64,000 nucleotides of DNA from NCBI GenBank assembly GCA_937924685.1, contig CALEVN010000020.1, forward strand, positions 1-64,000. Direction: 5' to 3'. The notes beneath the pieces were generated by a model. The model ran no database searches and was not told the DNA's origin. It saw nothing but the letters and a program-made list of their open reading frames with translations. This document shows, one piece after another, positions 30,331-39,705 of this stretch. The first letter of the stretch is position 1. The number at the start of each line of letters is the position of its first letter. Position numbers and translations under genes: made by a program. The DNA is from an uncultured Candidatus Altimarinota bacterium. Lineage in GTDB: Bacteria > Patescibacteriota > Gracilibacteria > BD1-5 > JAGOOR01.

Positions 30331-30500
30331 CCCGTCATTCCAACCAAGCGAGCCTTGCGAGCGCGAGGTGGAATCCATACTGAACCAAATTCTGTTTGAT
30401 ACTTTTGACAACAAAAGTATCCAAAATTGCCGAAAGAAAATAAACTCGCTCTCCAGGTTCTTCAATTGGGTTCAGTTTTTCGTGACGCTCAAACAGTATT
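30331..30500. repeat. Composite non-coding repeat, copy 2
   Basis: It begins with GTCATTCCAACCAAGCGA and ends its first module in GAGGTGGAATCC; a second palindrome, ACTTTTGACAACAAAAGT, follows at about 30400-30420, then a segment with AAACTCG. The order of modules matches the copy at 40537-40740. There is no gene here. Confidence 0.55.
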
Positions 30501-30542
30501 TTCTCTCGGACTCTTGTTTCTGTTTTTCTTGAATGAAAAAAA

Positions 30543-30761
30543 TTAATCTACTTTCTTAAAAAAACAGGTCTTGAGCACCATCATCGCACCATCGATTTTT
30601 CCTTCGATAACTTCGGGATCATCTGTGAGACGGATATTTTTTACTTTCGTTCCTTTCTGGATTTTTTCTTTTCCAGCCATGAGGTTCTGTGTCGAGATAA
30701 CTGTATCACCTTGTGTCAGTATATTCCCGTGTGCATCTTTTGTGACGACTTCTTCATCCAT
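30543..30761 (-). CDS. PhnA/YjdM-like protein, C-terminal domain only
   Basis: The 72-residue product matches the C-terminal half of the PhnA family: V-K-D-A-H-G-N-x-L-x-x-G-D-T-V, then I-Q-K-G-T-K-V-K-N-I-R-L and I-D-G-A-M-M-V-L-K. The N-terminal zinc-ribbon of the full-length protein is absent. Despite the family's name the link to phosphonate use is doubtful. The molecular role is unknown. Confidence 0.85.
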   Translation of the reverse strand: MDEEVVTKDAHGNILTQGDTVISTQNLMAGKEKIQKGTKVKNIRLTDDPEVIEGKIDGAMMVLKTCFFKKVD

Positions 30762-30774
30762 AGTAAAATAATTA

Positions 30775-30811
30775 AGAAACAGAGATACAAAATGAGTATC
30801 CCTGTTTTTTA
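30775..30811 (-). terminator. Terminator after the lectin gene
   Basis: On the minus strand ACAGGGATAC pairs with GTATCTCTGT (one G-T pair), followed by a T-rich run. Confidence 0.7.
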
Positions 30812-30828
30812 AAATAATTCAATGAAAA

Positions 30829-32793
30829 CTATACTTTGCTTTTCTTTTTCTGTGCGCAGGCGTCTTCTTCCATTTCTTTGATTTTAGCAAGACTTGTTTT
30901 GTAGATAAAACCTGTACCTTTTTTGATTTTCCAAGGAGAGAGGATTTCATTCGCATATTTCTCTTGCCATTTTATGACAGCATCAAAATCCGTTTTTGAG
31001 TAAATACCATCTACTGGAAGATTTGCGTGTTCATACATATTGAGAAATTTTTCGAGAAGTTTCACATCTTCGGGATTATTGTGTGCTCCGAACTTAATAG
31101 AATGAGTGAGATATGGTTCTGCATCACAGGAAACCTCTATAGCCGAATTGAGAGTCACAGTAGGGACTTCTTCTTTTTTGACAGTTTCCTCTTTTTTTGG
31201 AGTTTCTTTTAGGGTTTCCTTTGATGGAGTTTTAGGCTCTTTCGGGGTGTCTGTTTTAGGCTCTTCGGTAGGAGGAAGTGAAGGGGAATATCCACTATTT
31301 GTAGAAGTTTTTCCACAGTGTGTTATAAATGTTGCATCAGAAGAAGTGGATACATTTCCTAGCGCATCTGTTGTTGTGATCTGATAATGATATGTGACAC
31401 CACAAGTACTCAGTCCTGAGAGATTGCCACTATGGCTCGTTGTCGTAGAGCCACTAATGGTGACTGTCGTGCCATATGAACTTGTGAGACCATAGGCAAT
31501 AGTTGACGTTGCTGCCTCATTGGTTGTAAGTGAGACTGTAGCTAAGTTTGTTGAGGCTGTAGAAGGAGTAACAACAACTGAGCTCTGTACTGGTCCAGTT
31601 GTATCAATAACGACATTTGTGGCTGTGGCGCTGCTCACTGGATTGCCAAGGTAATCTTGATAGTTGAGAGTCACCGTATAGGTGCCATCTGCGAGACTAC
31701 TTGCTGTTGCAGATGAGACGCCACTCGTAGAGGTCAAGTTGGTGAGATTTACCGTAGTGTTAACTGATTGACTGTTTCACATAGTTAATATAGTCGTAGT
31801 AGAACCGTTATTCAAACCTACAGTTACGCTACCAGCAAGAGGAACTTCCGGAAGTGAGTAGGTGAGTTGGAGTGTTCGTTGTGTACTACTCGATGCGGGT
31901 GATGTCAACGTTGGTGTTTGAGTAACTGTGTCGGCAGAAACTGTCACATCGAGAGAATCAGAGGGGATACTCACGAGATTACCAGGAGCACCATATTCCA
32001 CGACATAACTATTTACTGATCCACTACATGATAAATCATTCCAACCAGAGCCATTGGCATAGAATTCTGAACAGTCTTCATTACCAGCTTGATTTGGTTC
32101 ACCAGAATGCCAGTTTTGATACGCACCATCCTGAGCACTTCCGCTAAAGTTACCAATCCAAAATGTCGTTCCGGCTTCAGGACCGTCGAGCCATTTCCAT
32201 GTTCCTTCAACTTCAGCATCGCTCGCACCGAACCAACCATCACTGGCGAGACGTCCGCTGATAAAATCATTTTCCTCTTGAGATGTAATATTCGCCAAGT
32301 AACCACTCACGCCATTGATAGATCGAGCGAGGGCTGCTGTTCTCGCTGCACCACCTGTAATAACACTCCCATTGTTCACTACTTCATAGATATGGCTATT
32401 CGCTGGGTAATAGACCTGGCCTGCATCAACGAGAGAGAGTTCTATCGTGTATACCCCTGCTGAGCCATTGGTATAGCGGAGCGTAGCAAGAGCGGCATTT
32501 ACGTCTGCCAGACTACCAGAAAAATAGAGACTTGATCCACTAGAAGAACCACTAAAAGTCAGCCCAGTCGTCGTCGTCATAGAGAGCGTACCGCTTGGGA
32601 CGTAGAGATGGACAGGAATTGTACCAGAACCAGTAACTTGCCAATCCGAGATAGATATAGTTGCATTTGTACCACCAGAGGTGTCAGATCCTCCAGTAAT
32701 ACCGTTCGGAGGTGTAGCGTAAGTAAATATAGAAAACGAATGTAACAACAGACAGAATGCTGTTGAGAGAGACGTGAGACGCTTCATGTTCAT
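30829..32793 (-). CDS. Secreted C-type lectin protein with peptidoglycan-binding-type tail
   Basis: One frame of 654 residues with a TGA Gly at 31777. A signal peptide (about residues 1-26) is followed by a beta-rich cadherin-like segment, then a C-type lectin domain at about 130-270 with G-W-F-G-A-S-D, W-x-W-L-D-G-P, the sugar-type motif E-P-N and the W-N-D calcium motif (G-W-N-D-L-S-C). Ig-like repeats follow at about 290-475, a T-H-C end, a long Pro/Lys/Glu/Thr linker (475-535), and a C-terminal domain of the peptidoglycan-binding type (N-N-P-E-D-V-K-L-L-E-K-F-L-N). The E-P-N motif suggests mannose/GlcNAc-type binding with Ca2+. The architecture fits a cell-surface adhesin that may hold a host or partner cell. 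The smaller paralogue at 21526-22761 lacks the lectin domain. Confidence 0.9.
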
Positions 32794-32914
32794 AAAAATA
32801 GTAATGAAGAAATGATATTCTTACGTTACATAATTTTTTTCTCAACAGCAAAACAAGAGCGTAACACAAACAGGATTATGCCTTGATTATTTTTTATTTT
32901 ATAGAATAACTATT

Positions 32915-33304
32915 TTAGTACCAAGCAGTTTTTGTTCCCTGGATTTTATGATAACTCCAGTAGGAGGTAGCTAAAATCACGACAGCGATGAGAACAGGTA
33001 AGCCATTTTTGAGACCATCAATAGCTGAGAGAGAAATCACTGCAGAGATAAAATCTATTCCTAGACCGAAATAGGCAAATTCTTTGATTCTTCCTTTGAT
33101 AAATGGCAGAATGAGGACTAATCCTGCGATAGTTTTTGCACCCTCAAGTTCCCATCGAAACCACTCCGCACCAACACCGAGATGATTAAACATCGTGACA
33201 GAATCAGGGAGATTTGTCATAAAGACACTTGGTATTGTCATGAGAGCGACGAGGATGGTAGAAATCCAGAAGGTGATTTTTACCTTTTTTGAAACTGTAG
33301 CCAT
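32915..33304 (-). CDS. DoxX-like membrane protein
   Basis: The 129-residue product has four membrane helices, with F-N-H-L-G, E-W-F-R-W-E-L-E-G-A-K at about residue 55 and the pattern of the DoxX-like family (E-G-x-K). It starts 25 nt after the RdgB-like gene. An upstream in-frame extension is possible, but the ATG at 33304 fits best. No TGA is used. Confidence 0.8.
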   Translation of the reverse strand: MATVSKKVKITFWISTILVALMTIPSVFMTNLPDSVTMFNHLGVGAEWFRWELEGAKTIAGLVLILPFIKGRIKEFAYFGLGIDFISAVISLSAIDGLKNGLPVLIAVVILATSYWSYHKIQGTKTAWY

Positions 33305-33329
33305 AGAAAAGAAAATAAAGAAATAAAAA

Positions 33330-33872
33330 TTATAAACTAAGTAGAAAGTCTCGTACTGCTTCAATAGGTTTTACTTTAAAATAGGTTATTTTATAGTCTT
33401 CTTCACTGAGTTCGGGTCGCACACAAGAGAATCATTCAGGTATAAAAATACTATCCCATCCAAATCAATTATCAACCCCTGGATGTTCCGCTATGGTTCA
33501 TCGCAGTTCACCAGTAAATATTTCGAGCTTCTTGCCATCATAATACGCATATTTTGTACTTGCCACAGCTGATCTGTCTTTACCATCCAATAACCTACAG
33601 AGTCATTCATGGCCGATTTCTTGGACAAAGAAACGGATAAATGTGCCGGGGAGCTTTCCAAGCGCTAAAAATATGAGAGAGGTATCTTCTACGAGAATAG
33701 GTTTTTGAGCCCTATTGTAGGCTTGTCTTACTTTATGCTCTACTACTTCAGATAAATCGAGGGACTGTATTTCATCGAGTTCGATTTTTTCGTGTAAAAC
33801 TTCTATTCACAGATATTTTGCGAGATAATCTGCTTTTTTCTGATTTCAGGTAATGAAAGTAATTGATTGCAT
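33330..33872 (-). CDS. rdgB: Non-canonical purine NTP pyrophosphatase (RdgB/HAM1 family)
   Basis: The 180-residue frame is hidden in the standard code; it has six TGA glycines. It shows F-I-T-G-N-Q-K-K at the start (G by TGA), the substrate motif E-I-Q-S-L-D, V-E-D-T-S-L with L-P-G-T-F-I-R-F-F, and F-G-W-D-S-I-F. The family hydrolyses ITP, dITP and XTP to keep them out of nucleic acid. The usual catalytic S-G-L-x-V-D loop is modified here, and the sequence is more like the archaeal/eukaryotic forms. It starts 2 nt after the AHSA1 gene. Confidence 0.9.
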
Positions 33873-33874
33873 GA

Positions 33875-34288
33875 TTAAATACTTGCTTCTGTATAATCAC
33901 GGAAATTATCGAGAATTGCTTGCCAGCCTGCTTGTTGCATCTCGATTGGATTTTCTGTTTCTGCATCAAATACTTCTGTAACACGAATTTTATCCCCCTC
34001 TTCTTCAAACGTGACTGATATATGCCGATCATCACCGAGAGAGTATTCGATTCTTTCGTGTTCCACAATATCCGTATAGGTGCCACCGAAATCAAAACTC
34101 ATACTGCCATCATTCGCAGACATGGTATAACTAAATGTGCCACCAACAGTGAGATCGTTCGTCGCAGCAGGGCAATGCCAGTCGTCTGAGGCATGATTCC
34201 ATTCCATGATATGGTCTGGATTGGTCCAGCATCCCCAGATGTGTTCGATAGGCGCTTCGATGAGAGTAGTAACGGTGATTTGAGTCAT
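33875..34288 (-). CDS. AHSA1/SRPBCC-domain protein
   Basis: The 137-residue product has the features of Aha1-like START folds: I-E-A-P-I-E-H-I-W near the start, D-W-H-C-P in the middle, G-G-T-F-S-Y, and the helix W-Q-A-I-L-D-N-F at the end. Such proteins bind small hydrophobic ligands. No TGA is used. It is followed directly by rdgB. Confidence 0.88.
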   Translation of the reverse strand: MTQITVTTLIEAPIEHIWGCWTNPDHIMEWNHASDDWHCPAATNDLTVGGTFSYTMSANDGSMSFDFGGTYTDIVEHERIEYSLGDDRHISVTFEEEGDKIRVTEVFDAETENPIEMQQAGWQAILDNFRDYTEASI

Positions 34289-34304
34289 ATGGAAAAGTTA
34301 AGAA

Positions 34305-34670
34305 TTATTTTTTCTTCCAGAATTTTGCACGATTTTCTTCGACCCGAAATTCTGTAATCTTTTTGATAATATCAAAAGGAATTGGTTTATCCAGAGGAAA
34401 TTGAATCGCTCATTTTGACGTTTTATATCCTGTGAGTTCTTTTGTAAAATTTTTCACACCAGAAGCACCTGGATAAAAACCTATATGCTTCGAGAAAAGT
34501 GCAAAATAGACCAGAGCTCAGCCCATTTTAAAAGCTGGCATGCCATAACCGATATATTCTTCTGCTTCGGGAGCAGCTTTTCTGATGGTTTTTCTGATTT
34601 TTTCCAGGTTTTCTTGCTGTTCTCCTGGTTGAGCAGCAATGTATGCGTCTATAGTAGAAAAAGTTTTCAT
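34305..34670 (-). CDS. DUF1801 (YdhG-like) protein
   Basis: The 121-residue product starts with S-T-I-D-A-Y-I-A, then I-R-K-x-I-R-K-A-A-P-E-A-E-E-Y-I-G-Y-G-M-P-A-F-K, and later Y-F-A-L-F-S-K-H-I-G-F-Y-P, all hallmarks of this family, whose Bacillus member Fra is an iron chaperone. Two TGA glycines occur. It is hidden in the standard code. Confidence 0.9.
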
Positions 34671-34674
34671 ATTA

Positions 34675-35205
34675 TTATGTGTTTATAATTTCTAGGATTT
34701 TTCTGGTTGTATTCACATTTCTTGCGGTCATATGCTTGTAGATACGTGTACTTATAAAATCATGCATACCACTTTTTGTATAGTCTTTACGCTCCAATCA
34801 CCATATTATCGCCCCATCAACGTATATCAAGGTATCCACGGTGTTATGTTTGGTTTCTTTTATAGCGTCTGGATTATTCACTTTGTCCCAGAGAAAAATT
34901 ACGTCCGTCCTCATAGCATCATCATTGGTCCAATTTTTTGGTATTGCCGCACATATAGCCTTTATCTGCGATTGATTTCGGAGAACGATTGGAACAGCAA
35001 AACCAAAATGCTCCTCGATTCATTTTTCGAGAGAACTGATGATAGTATTTGCCTTTTCTTCACTTTCGAAAAAGAGATTCCCAGAATTGATATACGTCGA
35101 TACATTTTGAAAACCGAGTTTTTCACTGAGTTTTTTCAGTTCTTTCATGTCGACTTTTTTATTTCAGCCGACATTGATACCTCGGAGCAGTGCGACATAT
35201 TTCAT
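34675..35205 (-). CDS. DUF1697 protein
   Basis: The 176-residue product begins with Y-V-A-L-L-R-G-I-N-V-G-G-N-K-K, the defining start of DUF1697, with the second Gly encoded by TGA. It continues with T-Y-I-N-S-G-N-L-F-F and ends with M-T-A-R-N-V-N-T-T-R-K. Its function is unknown, but it is widespread in soil and human-associated bacteria. It lies 4 nt upstream of the DUF1801 gene. It is hidden in the standard code by three TGA codons. Confidence 0.92.
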
Positions 35206-35249
35206 AAAATATATGATATTAGGTGTCAGAGAAAAACAAGACAGCATTG

Positions 35250-35375
35250 TACTTTTTGTAGAAAAAGTACGAAAACTGTTTAGGGGCAAAAAACTCGGGC
35301 TGTTTTCATCTTACACTTCTGTATTCATGGACCTTAAACAGTTTTGCCCCTAAAAACCCGTTTCTGAATTCTTGA
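35250..35375. repeat. Composite non-coding repeat, copy 3 (partial)
   Basis: The palindrome ACTTTTTGTAGAAAAAGT at about 35252-35269 is followed by a roughly 60-nt block that is nearly the same as at 40622-40682, including TTACACTTCTG and CATTCATGGACCTTAAACAG. TAGGGGCAAAA at 35281 and TTTTGCCCCTA at about 35342 form an 11-bp inverted repeat. There is no gene in it. Confidence 0.65.
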
Positions 35376-35400
35376 TTTTCAGTTATAATAAGAAGCAACT

Positions 35401-35688
35401 ATGAATATTATAAAGCTTCTCCCCGGTGTCGTCCATGATCTTCCTGATGATATGAGCGAGGCCATTCTTGCTGATGAGAAAATCGCTGATACATGGAATG
35501 CTCTCACGCCACTCGCTCGCAATGAATGGATCTGCTGGACGACCATTGTGAAAAAAGCAGAAACGAGACAAGAACATATTGAGCGACTCTGCGAAGATAT
35601 AAAAGCGTGAAAAAAACGACCCTGTTGCTGGCCTGGATGTCCGCATCGTCGCGAAAGTGCGAAGAAGTGGTTTTGAAATGTGAAATAA
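35401..35688 (+). CDS. YdeI/OmpD-associated family protein, short
   Basis: The 95-residue product has the C-terminal YdeI-like helix set: W-N-A-L-T-P-L-A-R-N-E-W-x-C-W, A-E-T-R-Q-E-H-I-E-R-L and D-I-K-A-G-K-K-R-P-C-C-W-P-G-C. Gly after K-A is TGA. Full-length family members often have an additional N-terminal domain. The CCWPGCPH cluster near the C-terminus could hold a metal. Only gene on the plus strand in this region. Confidence 0.78.
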
Positions 35689-35710
35689 AATTAAATTTAT
35701 TTTATTTATT

Positions 35711-36523
35711 CTACAATATTGGTGCAGGTGTTTGCCAGAAATTTTTTCCCAATTCGTGGATTGTTCCCCGCACATTTTCTATTAGTCCTGCAGTAGAGGC
35801 ATGATAAGGGAAGGATATTTTTTCATTTAAGCCTTTTTTGATTCTTGCTATAGTTCACTGGATACATCGCCCTGCTTTCTCGGCAAAAACTCTTTGAATA
35901 CGTTTCATATGTTCTGTACATCACTCGGGAGTATCCTCGTATCACAAAAACTCTTCAAGTGAAAGAGGGGCTCACTCCTCTCGACCAAAGATTGTCGTGT
36001 AAAATCCTTTAATAAAATCTGAACCTGTATTGCTTTTGCTGGGTATGACCATTGCAAATCTATCAGCTTCTTGCTTTCTCTGTCATAAAATTCGTAAAAA
36101 AGCTGATACACTGATGAAGTCTTTTTCGGTAACAACTCATCCAGTATGGAATAGATAGAGCATAATTTCAAGAAACGGATTTTTTGCCGCGAGATTGCTG
36201 TGTAGACAGTGATCATTCAAAAAACTTCGTCTGCAGTTAATGGCATCACCACATTCACTTGGTTTCGTTTCATGGCATGCGCCACAGAAACTATTTCCTT
36301 CCGAATCAGGAATGAGTTTGTGTGCCATGTTTCAGCCTGTCCTCTGGAGGAGTTTCCAGAGTAATTCCCTGCCTTCTTTTCTATTACCACCTTTCCAGAA
36401 TTGTAAATCACTGTTACTATCTGTGTCATGCTCCCAAAATTGTAACAAACTGCCAGTACTTGGGTGAGAGGCTAGGTGATAATCGTTGCTCTTCGCGAGT
36501 ATGAGCTCAGGGCGGAAATCCAT
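35711..36523 (-). CDS. Unknown cysteine- and tryptophan-containing protein, 270 residues
   Basis: The frame uses seven TGA codons as Gly and is split into several pieces in the standard code. The N-terminal 65 residues hold several aromatic and basic elements (L-Q-F-W-E-H, L-Q-F-W-K-G-G-N-R). A Cys cluster follows, C-x2-C-H with further Cys (F-C-G-A-C-H ... E-C-G-D ... N-C-R-R ... D-H-C), reminiscent of a zinc or heme site. The rest is helical. I do not recognise it. Confidence 0.7.
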
Positions 36524-36569
36524 GAAATTTTATTACTTTGATTGTAATAATAATATAATAAAAGTCAAT

Positions 36570-37436
36570 CTACTGAATAGCCGCCTTTAGTTCACTGACA
36601 ATCAATTTCTTCATCCCAAGCATAGCCTTCATCACGTTACCAGAAGTGTCTCGTCCCATACATTCGCCAAGTGCTTTTGGGACAACTTGCCACGAGACCC
36701 CACAAGCGTCATAGAGCCATCCGCACTGAGATTCTGCACCTGCGTCTGATATGAGACCGTTCCAGAAATGATCAACTTCACTTTGGTCTTCGCAACTAAC
36801 CATGAGAGAAACTGCTTCATTGAAAGAAAATTCATGTGTTCCTGGTCCATCCATGAGGATAAGACGAGAACCATCGAGCGTGCATTCAGAGTAGAGGATT
36901 TTTCCTTCGAGTGCTCCTGCAGGGTATTTCTGACAGTTATCGATAGATGAATTGTTGAAGAGAGTCGTATAGAGATTGAGGGCCTTTTCTGCTTTTCCAA
37001 AATGATCTTTTGTGAAGAGGAGACAGGGTGTGATATTCGTCGTTTCTCATTCCTGATACATGATCTGCCATGTAAGACCAAACCGATCAGCGATCCAACC
37101 ATAGTGTTCGCTCCAGTCATATTTTCCGAGTTCCATCAGGGCACTTCCGCCTTCTATGAGTTTATTATAGAATTCCGTCACTTCTTCTTTTGTTCTACAT
37201 TTTACGAAGAATGAAATCGAAGGATTGAATTTAAACAGTGGTCCAGCATTCATTCCTTGCATTTCGAGACCGCAAAGATTGAATGAAACAATCTGTACTG
37301 TCTGATTTTCATCTGGTCCACTATTCTCAAACTGTTCTTGTCCGTGAATTTCTGAATTTGGAAAAATAGAAGTGTAGAATCGAGCAGCTTCGAGAGCTTG
37401 TGTATCGTACCAGAGGAAGGGTGTGATTTTTGACAT
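36570..37436 (-). CDS. Two-domain VOC protein (PhnB-like)
   Basis: The 288-residue product has two copies of a PhnB/3-dmu-9_3-mt-type VOC domain, each with the start I-T-P-F-L-W-Y or I-T-P-C-L-L-F, the D-x-x-x-x-A-x-x-F/L-Y segment and a closing G-x-x-W-Q-I/V (T-W-Q-I, S-W-Q-V-V-P). TGA at 37047 joins the two halves. The family mostly has unknown substrates, although its name suggests a methyltransferase. Confidence 0.9.
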
Positions 37437-37455
37437 AAGTGAAATAATTAAAGAT

Positions 37456-37779
37456 TTAAATATTATTTTTTTTCTTCATAAGTGGAAGATTTTTTAGTGT
37501 GATTGCGACTATCTCTGCCAGTTTTTTCGGATCTTCGAGCCATTCAGGATTGACGGGTGCAGTATTTTTTGACCCTGGGTAGGCTTTTGTTTCCTGGTCT
37601 TCAAACAGTGATAGTGTCGCCGGAGTTGTTTTCAAAAAAAGCATATTGTCACAGACGAGCCCAAAAATTCTTCACTCACTGTACACGCAGTATTCACCCA
37701 TCATGGGTTTAAAAATGACTTCAGGTACAAAAGCCAAGCATTCACCAAGGTAGGTGAGAGTGGACTTGGAGGTAGACAT
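37456..37779 (-). CDS. TfoX N-terminal-domain protein
   Basis: The 107-residue product matches the TfoX N-terminal domain: M-M-G-E-Y-C-V-Y-S-E-G-R-I-F-G-L-V, L-F-L-K-T and a late A-E-I-V. The Gly after S-E is TGA, so the standard code misses the first 45 residues. TfoX is a competence regulator in Haemophilus, but one-domain relatives are widespread and mostly unstudied. Confidence 0.85.
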
Positions 37780-37781
37780 AA

Positions 37782-38312
37782 TTATTTTTGTTCGAGATTT
37801 TTCTTCAGATTCTCCATATTTTTCTGCATATCACCACCGACGAGCATATCCATAAATTGGCACATGATATTAAACGGATACGGATTACTTCCGTAGAAAG
37901 TATTCGTTACTTTTGTCTGATTATCACCAACTGATTCGAGTGTCGTATCTGCCCAATTAATTCCCTCCATTGGTTTTTTGAATCGTATTTCGACGGTCAT
38001 TTTTTCATTTGGCACGAGGGCTTTGATTTCTTGTTCACCAACTCCGACATTTTTATTGTCACTCACCCAAGCGCTTACTGCTCCGACAGTTCCATCTGTC
38101 CCGGTATAGGTCATTTTTACATTTGGATCAGTCATAACCCAGACAGAATATTTCTCTTGGTTTTTCAGTAATTTCACATAGTCATAGACCGTCTCACGAG
38201 GAGCATTGATAACCACAGATTTGCTGAGGCGGAAATCTCGCGGGAGAAAATAAGCCACGATAAGGACGAGACCGATGATGACGACGAGTCCGAGAAAGAG
38301 TTTTTTTATCAT
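37782..38312 (-). CDS. Membrane-anchored SRPBCC/polyketide cyclase-like protein
   Basis: The 176-residue product has one N-terminal membrane helix (about residues 3-24) and then an SRPBCC ligand-binding domain (S-V-V-I-N-A-P-R-E-T-V-Y-D-Y-V-K, ending in a long helix K-N-M-E-N-L-K-K-N-L). No TGA is used. It begins 20 nt after the small VOC gene and ends 2 nt before the TfoX-domain gene start. Confidence 0.88.
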   Translation of the reverse strand: MIKKLFLGLVVIIGLVLIVAYFLPRDFRLSKSVVINAPRETVYDYVKLLKNQEKYSVWVMTDPNVKMTYTGTDGTVGAVSAWVSDNKNVGVGEQEIKALVPNEKMTVEIRFKKPMEGINWADTTLESVGDNQTKVTNTFYGSNPYPFNIMCQFMDMLVGGDMQKNMENLKKNLEQK

Positions 38313-38332
38313 AAAAATAAATAAGAAATAAA

Positions 38333-38713
38333 TTATTTTGCATTCTCATCCACCTGATACACACCAAAAACATTTCGATCATTATCGAGGAAATATCCCT
38401 GCCAGCATTTTCCAGCTACAGGAAATTTTGGAATTGCGACCATGCCACCATTGGCGAGGACTTTTTCTTGAAGAGCATCAAAATCCTCTACTTGCATAGA
38501 GCACATAAATGCATTGGTTGTTCACTTCATATGATCGTTCCATGGAGTCTCTCGCTGCATGAGTCCACCCATCATACCACCTGTCTGAATATGGTAGTAG
38601 GGGATAGGGATATTCATATCGCGCTCAAATGACCAACCAAAGACAGCACTATAAAACTTGATAGATGCCTCAGGATCTGTGACCTGGATTTCAAAGTACG
38701 AAGGAGAATTCAT
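38333..38713 (-). CDS. VOC/glyoxalase-like protein
   Basis: The 126-residue product is a single VOC domain with F-E-I-Q-V-T-D-P-E-A-S-I-K-F-Y-x-x-V-F-G-W near the start and G-K-C-W-Q-G-Y-F-L-D-N-D-R-N-V-F-G near the end. It reads through one TGA at 38522. The substrate is unknown. Confidence 0.9.
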
Positions 38714-38730
38714 AGTGAAAAATTAAAATA

Positions 38731-39354
38731 TTATTCTACCTCGATGAGTATATCGCTGTGAATTAAAAATGGTATAGTTCCTGGTCCATTGTACCCAGCA
38801 AAAATTGGTTCACCAACTGTCTTGATATTTTCTTTTTTTAGGAGTTCGACGAATTCTGCTTTCTTTGAGCGTATTCGTGCTTCTCCATACGACCAACGGA
38901 ATGTCATAACTGCAAATTTCTTCGCAGGGACTTCGGTAAAACTGATAGAACTATCCAGTGCTTTTGGGAGTGTCGCGAGTGTATATTTTTTTGGCATGCT
39001 AAATGTCATCGTCGTCGTGAGTGGATTTTCACTCGCAAGAACAGGAGCAGTCATGGCAATTGGTACGCTTTTGGTTTCTTGGGTGATCACAGGGGCAGTC
39101 ATTGCGACACTTTGATTGGCGACATTTCCACCAAATATATACCCCGCAAGAATACGAAATGCTTGGTTGAGTCAAGCTCGTCCGCCTTGCTCGACTTTTA
39201 CTGTCGCTGCAATATAGGGATCGTATTTACGAATTTCGTATCCATTTCTCTTTTCGAGAACGGTGTAAGTCATCTGCTCAGCACGAGAGATAAATATGCT
39301 ATACACAGTCCAGAGGACGAGAATGATAGCAAGAACGATAAGAATTGTTTTCAT
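38731..39354 (-). CDS. SOUL-family heme-binding protein, membrane-anchored
   Basis: The 207-residue product has an N-terminal membrane helix (about residues 3-22), then the SOUL pattern Y-T-V-L-E-K-R-N-G-Y-E-I-R-K-Y-D-P-Y, M-T-A-P-V at two places, P-K-K-Y-T-L-x-x-L-P and W-S-Y-G-E-A-R at about residue 158. TGA glycine at 39172. Such proteins bind heme or porphyrins. Confidence 0.9.
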
Positions 39355-39356
39355 AA

Positions 39357-39704
39357 TTATTTTCTCACGATTATAGAAGTAAAATATTTTTCCTGAAAAT
39401 AGGTGAGAGTCTCAATTTGTTCATCTGTGAAATTGACCCCATCCGGTACTACCACGAGCTTATCATCGTCATCATTGGTTCTATGAATCACGGCTATACA
39501 ACGACCTGTGAATTCTTCGCATGGTTCAAATACTCCTAGTACATACGCATCCACTTCTTCACCATCTGGTGCAAGAGTTCACGGTATTCAGCCATAATTC
39601 CAGATGTAGTATATTTCAGGAATTCTTGGATGTCTCGTGCCCATTTGCCGATCCATTTTGACTGTGACTATTTGATTCAAGAATTGAGTCGCGTAATTGT
39701 CCAT
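39357..39704 (-). CDS. Small inorganic pyrophosphatase-like protein
   Basis: The 115-residue product shows Y-G-G-I-P-G-T-L-A-P-D-G-E-E-V-D-A-Y-V-L-G, C-I-A-V-I-H-R and D-D-D-D-K-L-V-V-V-P. These match a short family annotated as inorganic pyrophosphatase that is seen in Firmicutes. The Gly in I-P-G-T, fixed in the family, is TGA. Next gene downstream is SOUL, 2 nt away. Confidence 0.87.
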
Positions 39705-39705
39705 T

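Noticed and set aside
30384..30540. Small ORFs inside the non-coding repeat
   Set aside because: They overlap palindromes and differ between repeat copies, so they are not real genes.
36217..36429. Minus-strand ORF overlapping the Cys/Trp orphan in another frame
   Set aside because: The code-25 frame covering 35711-36523 is longer and explains the region; this is a shadow frame.
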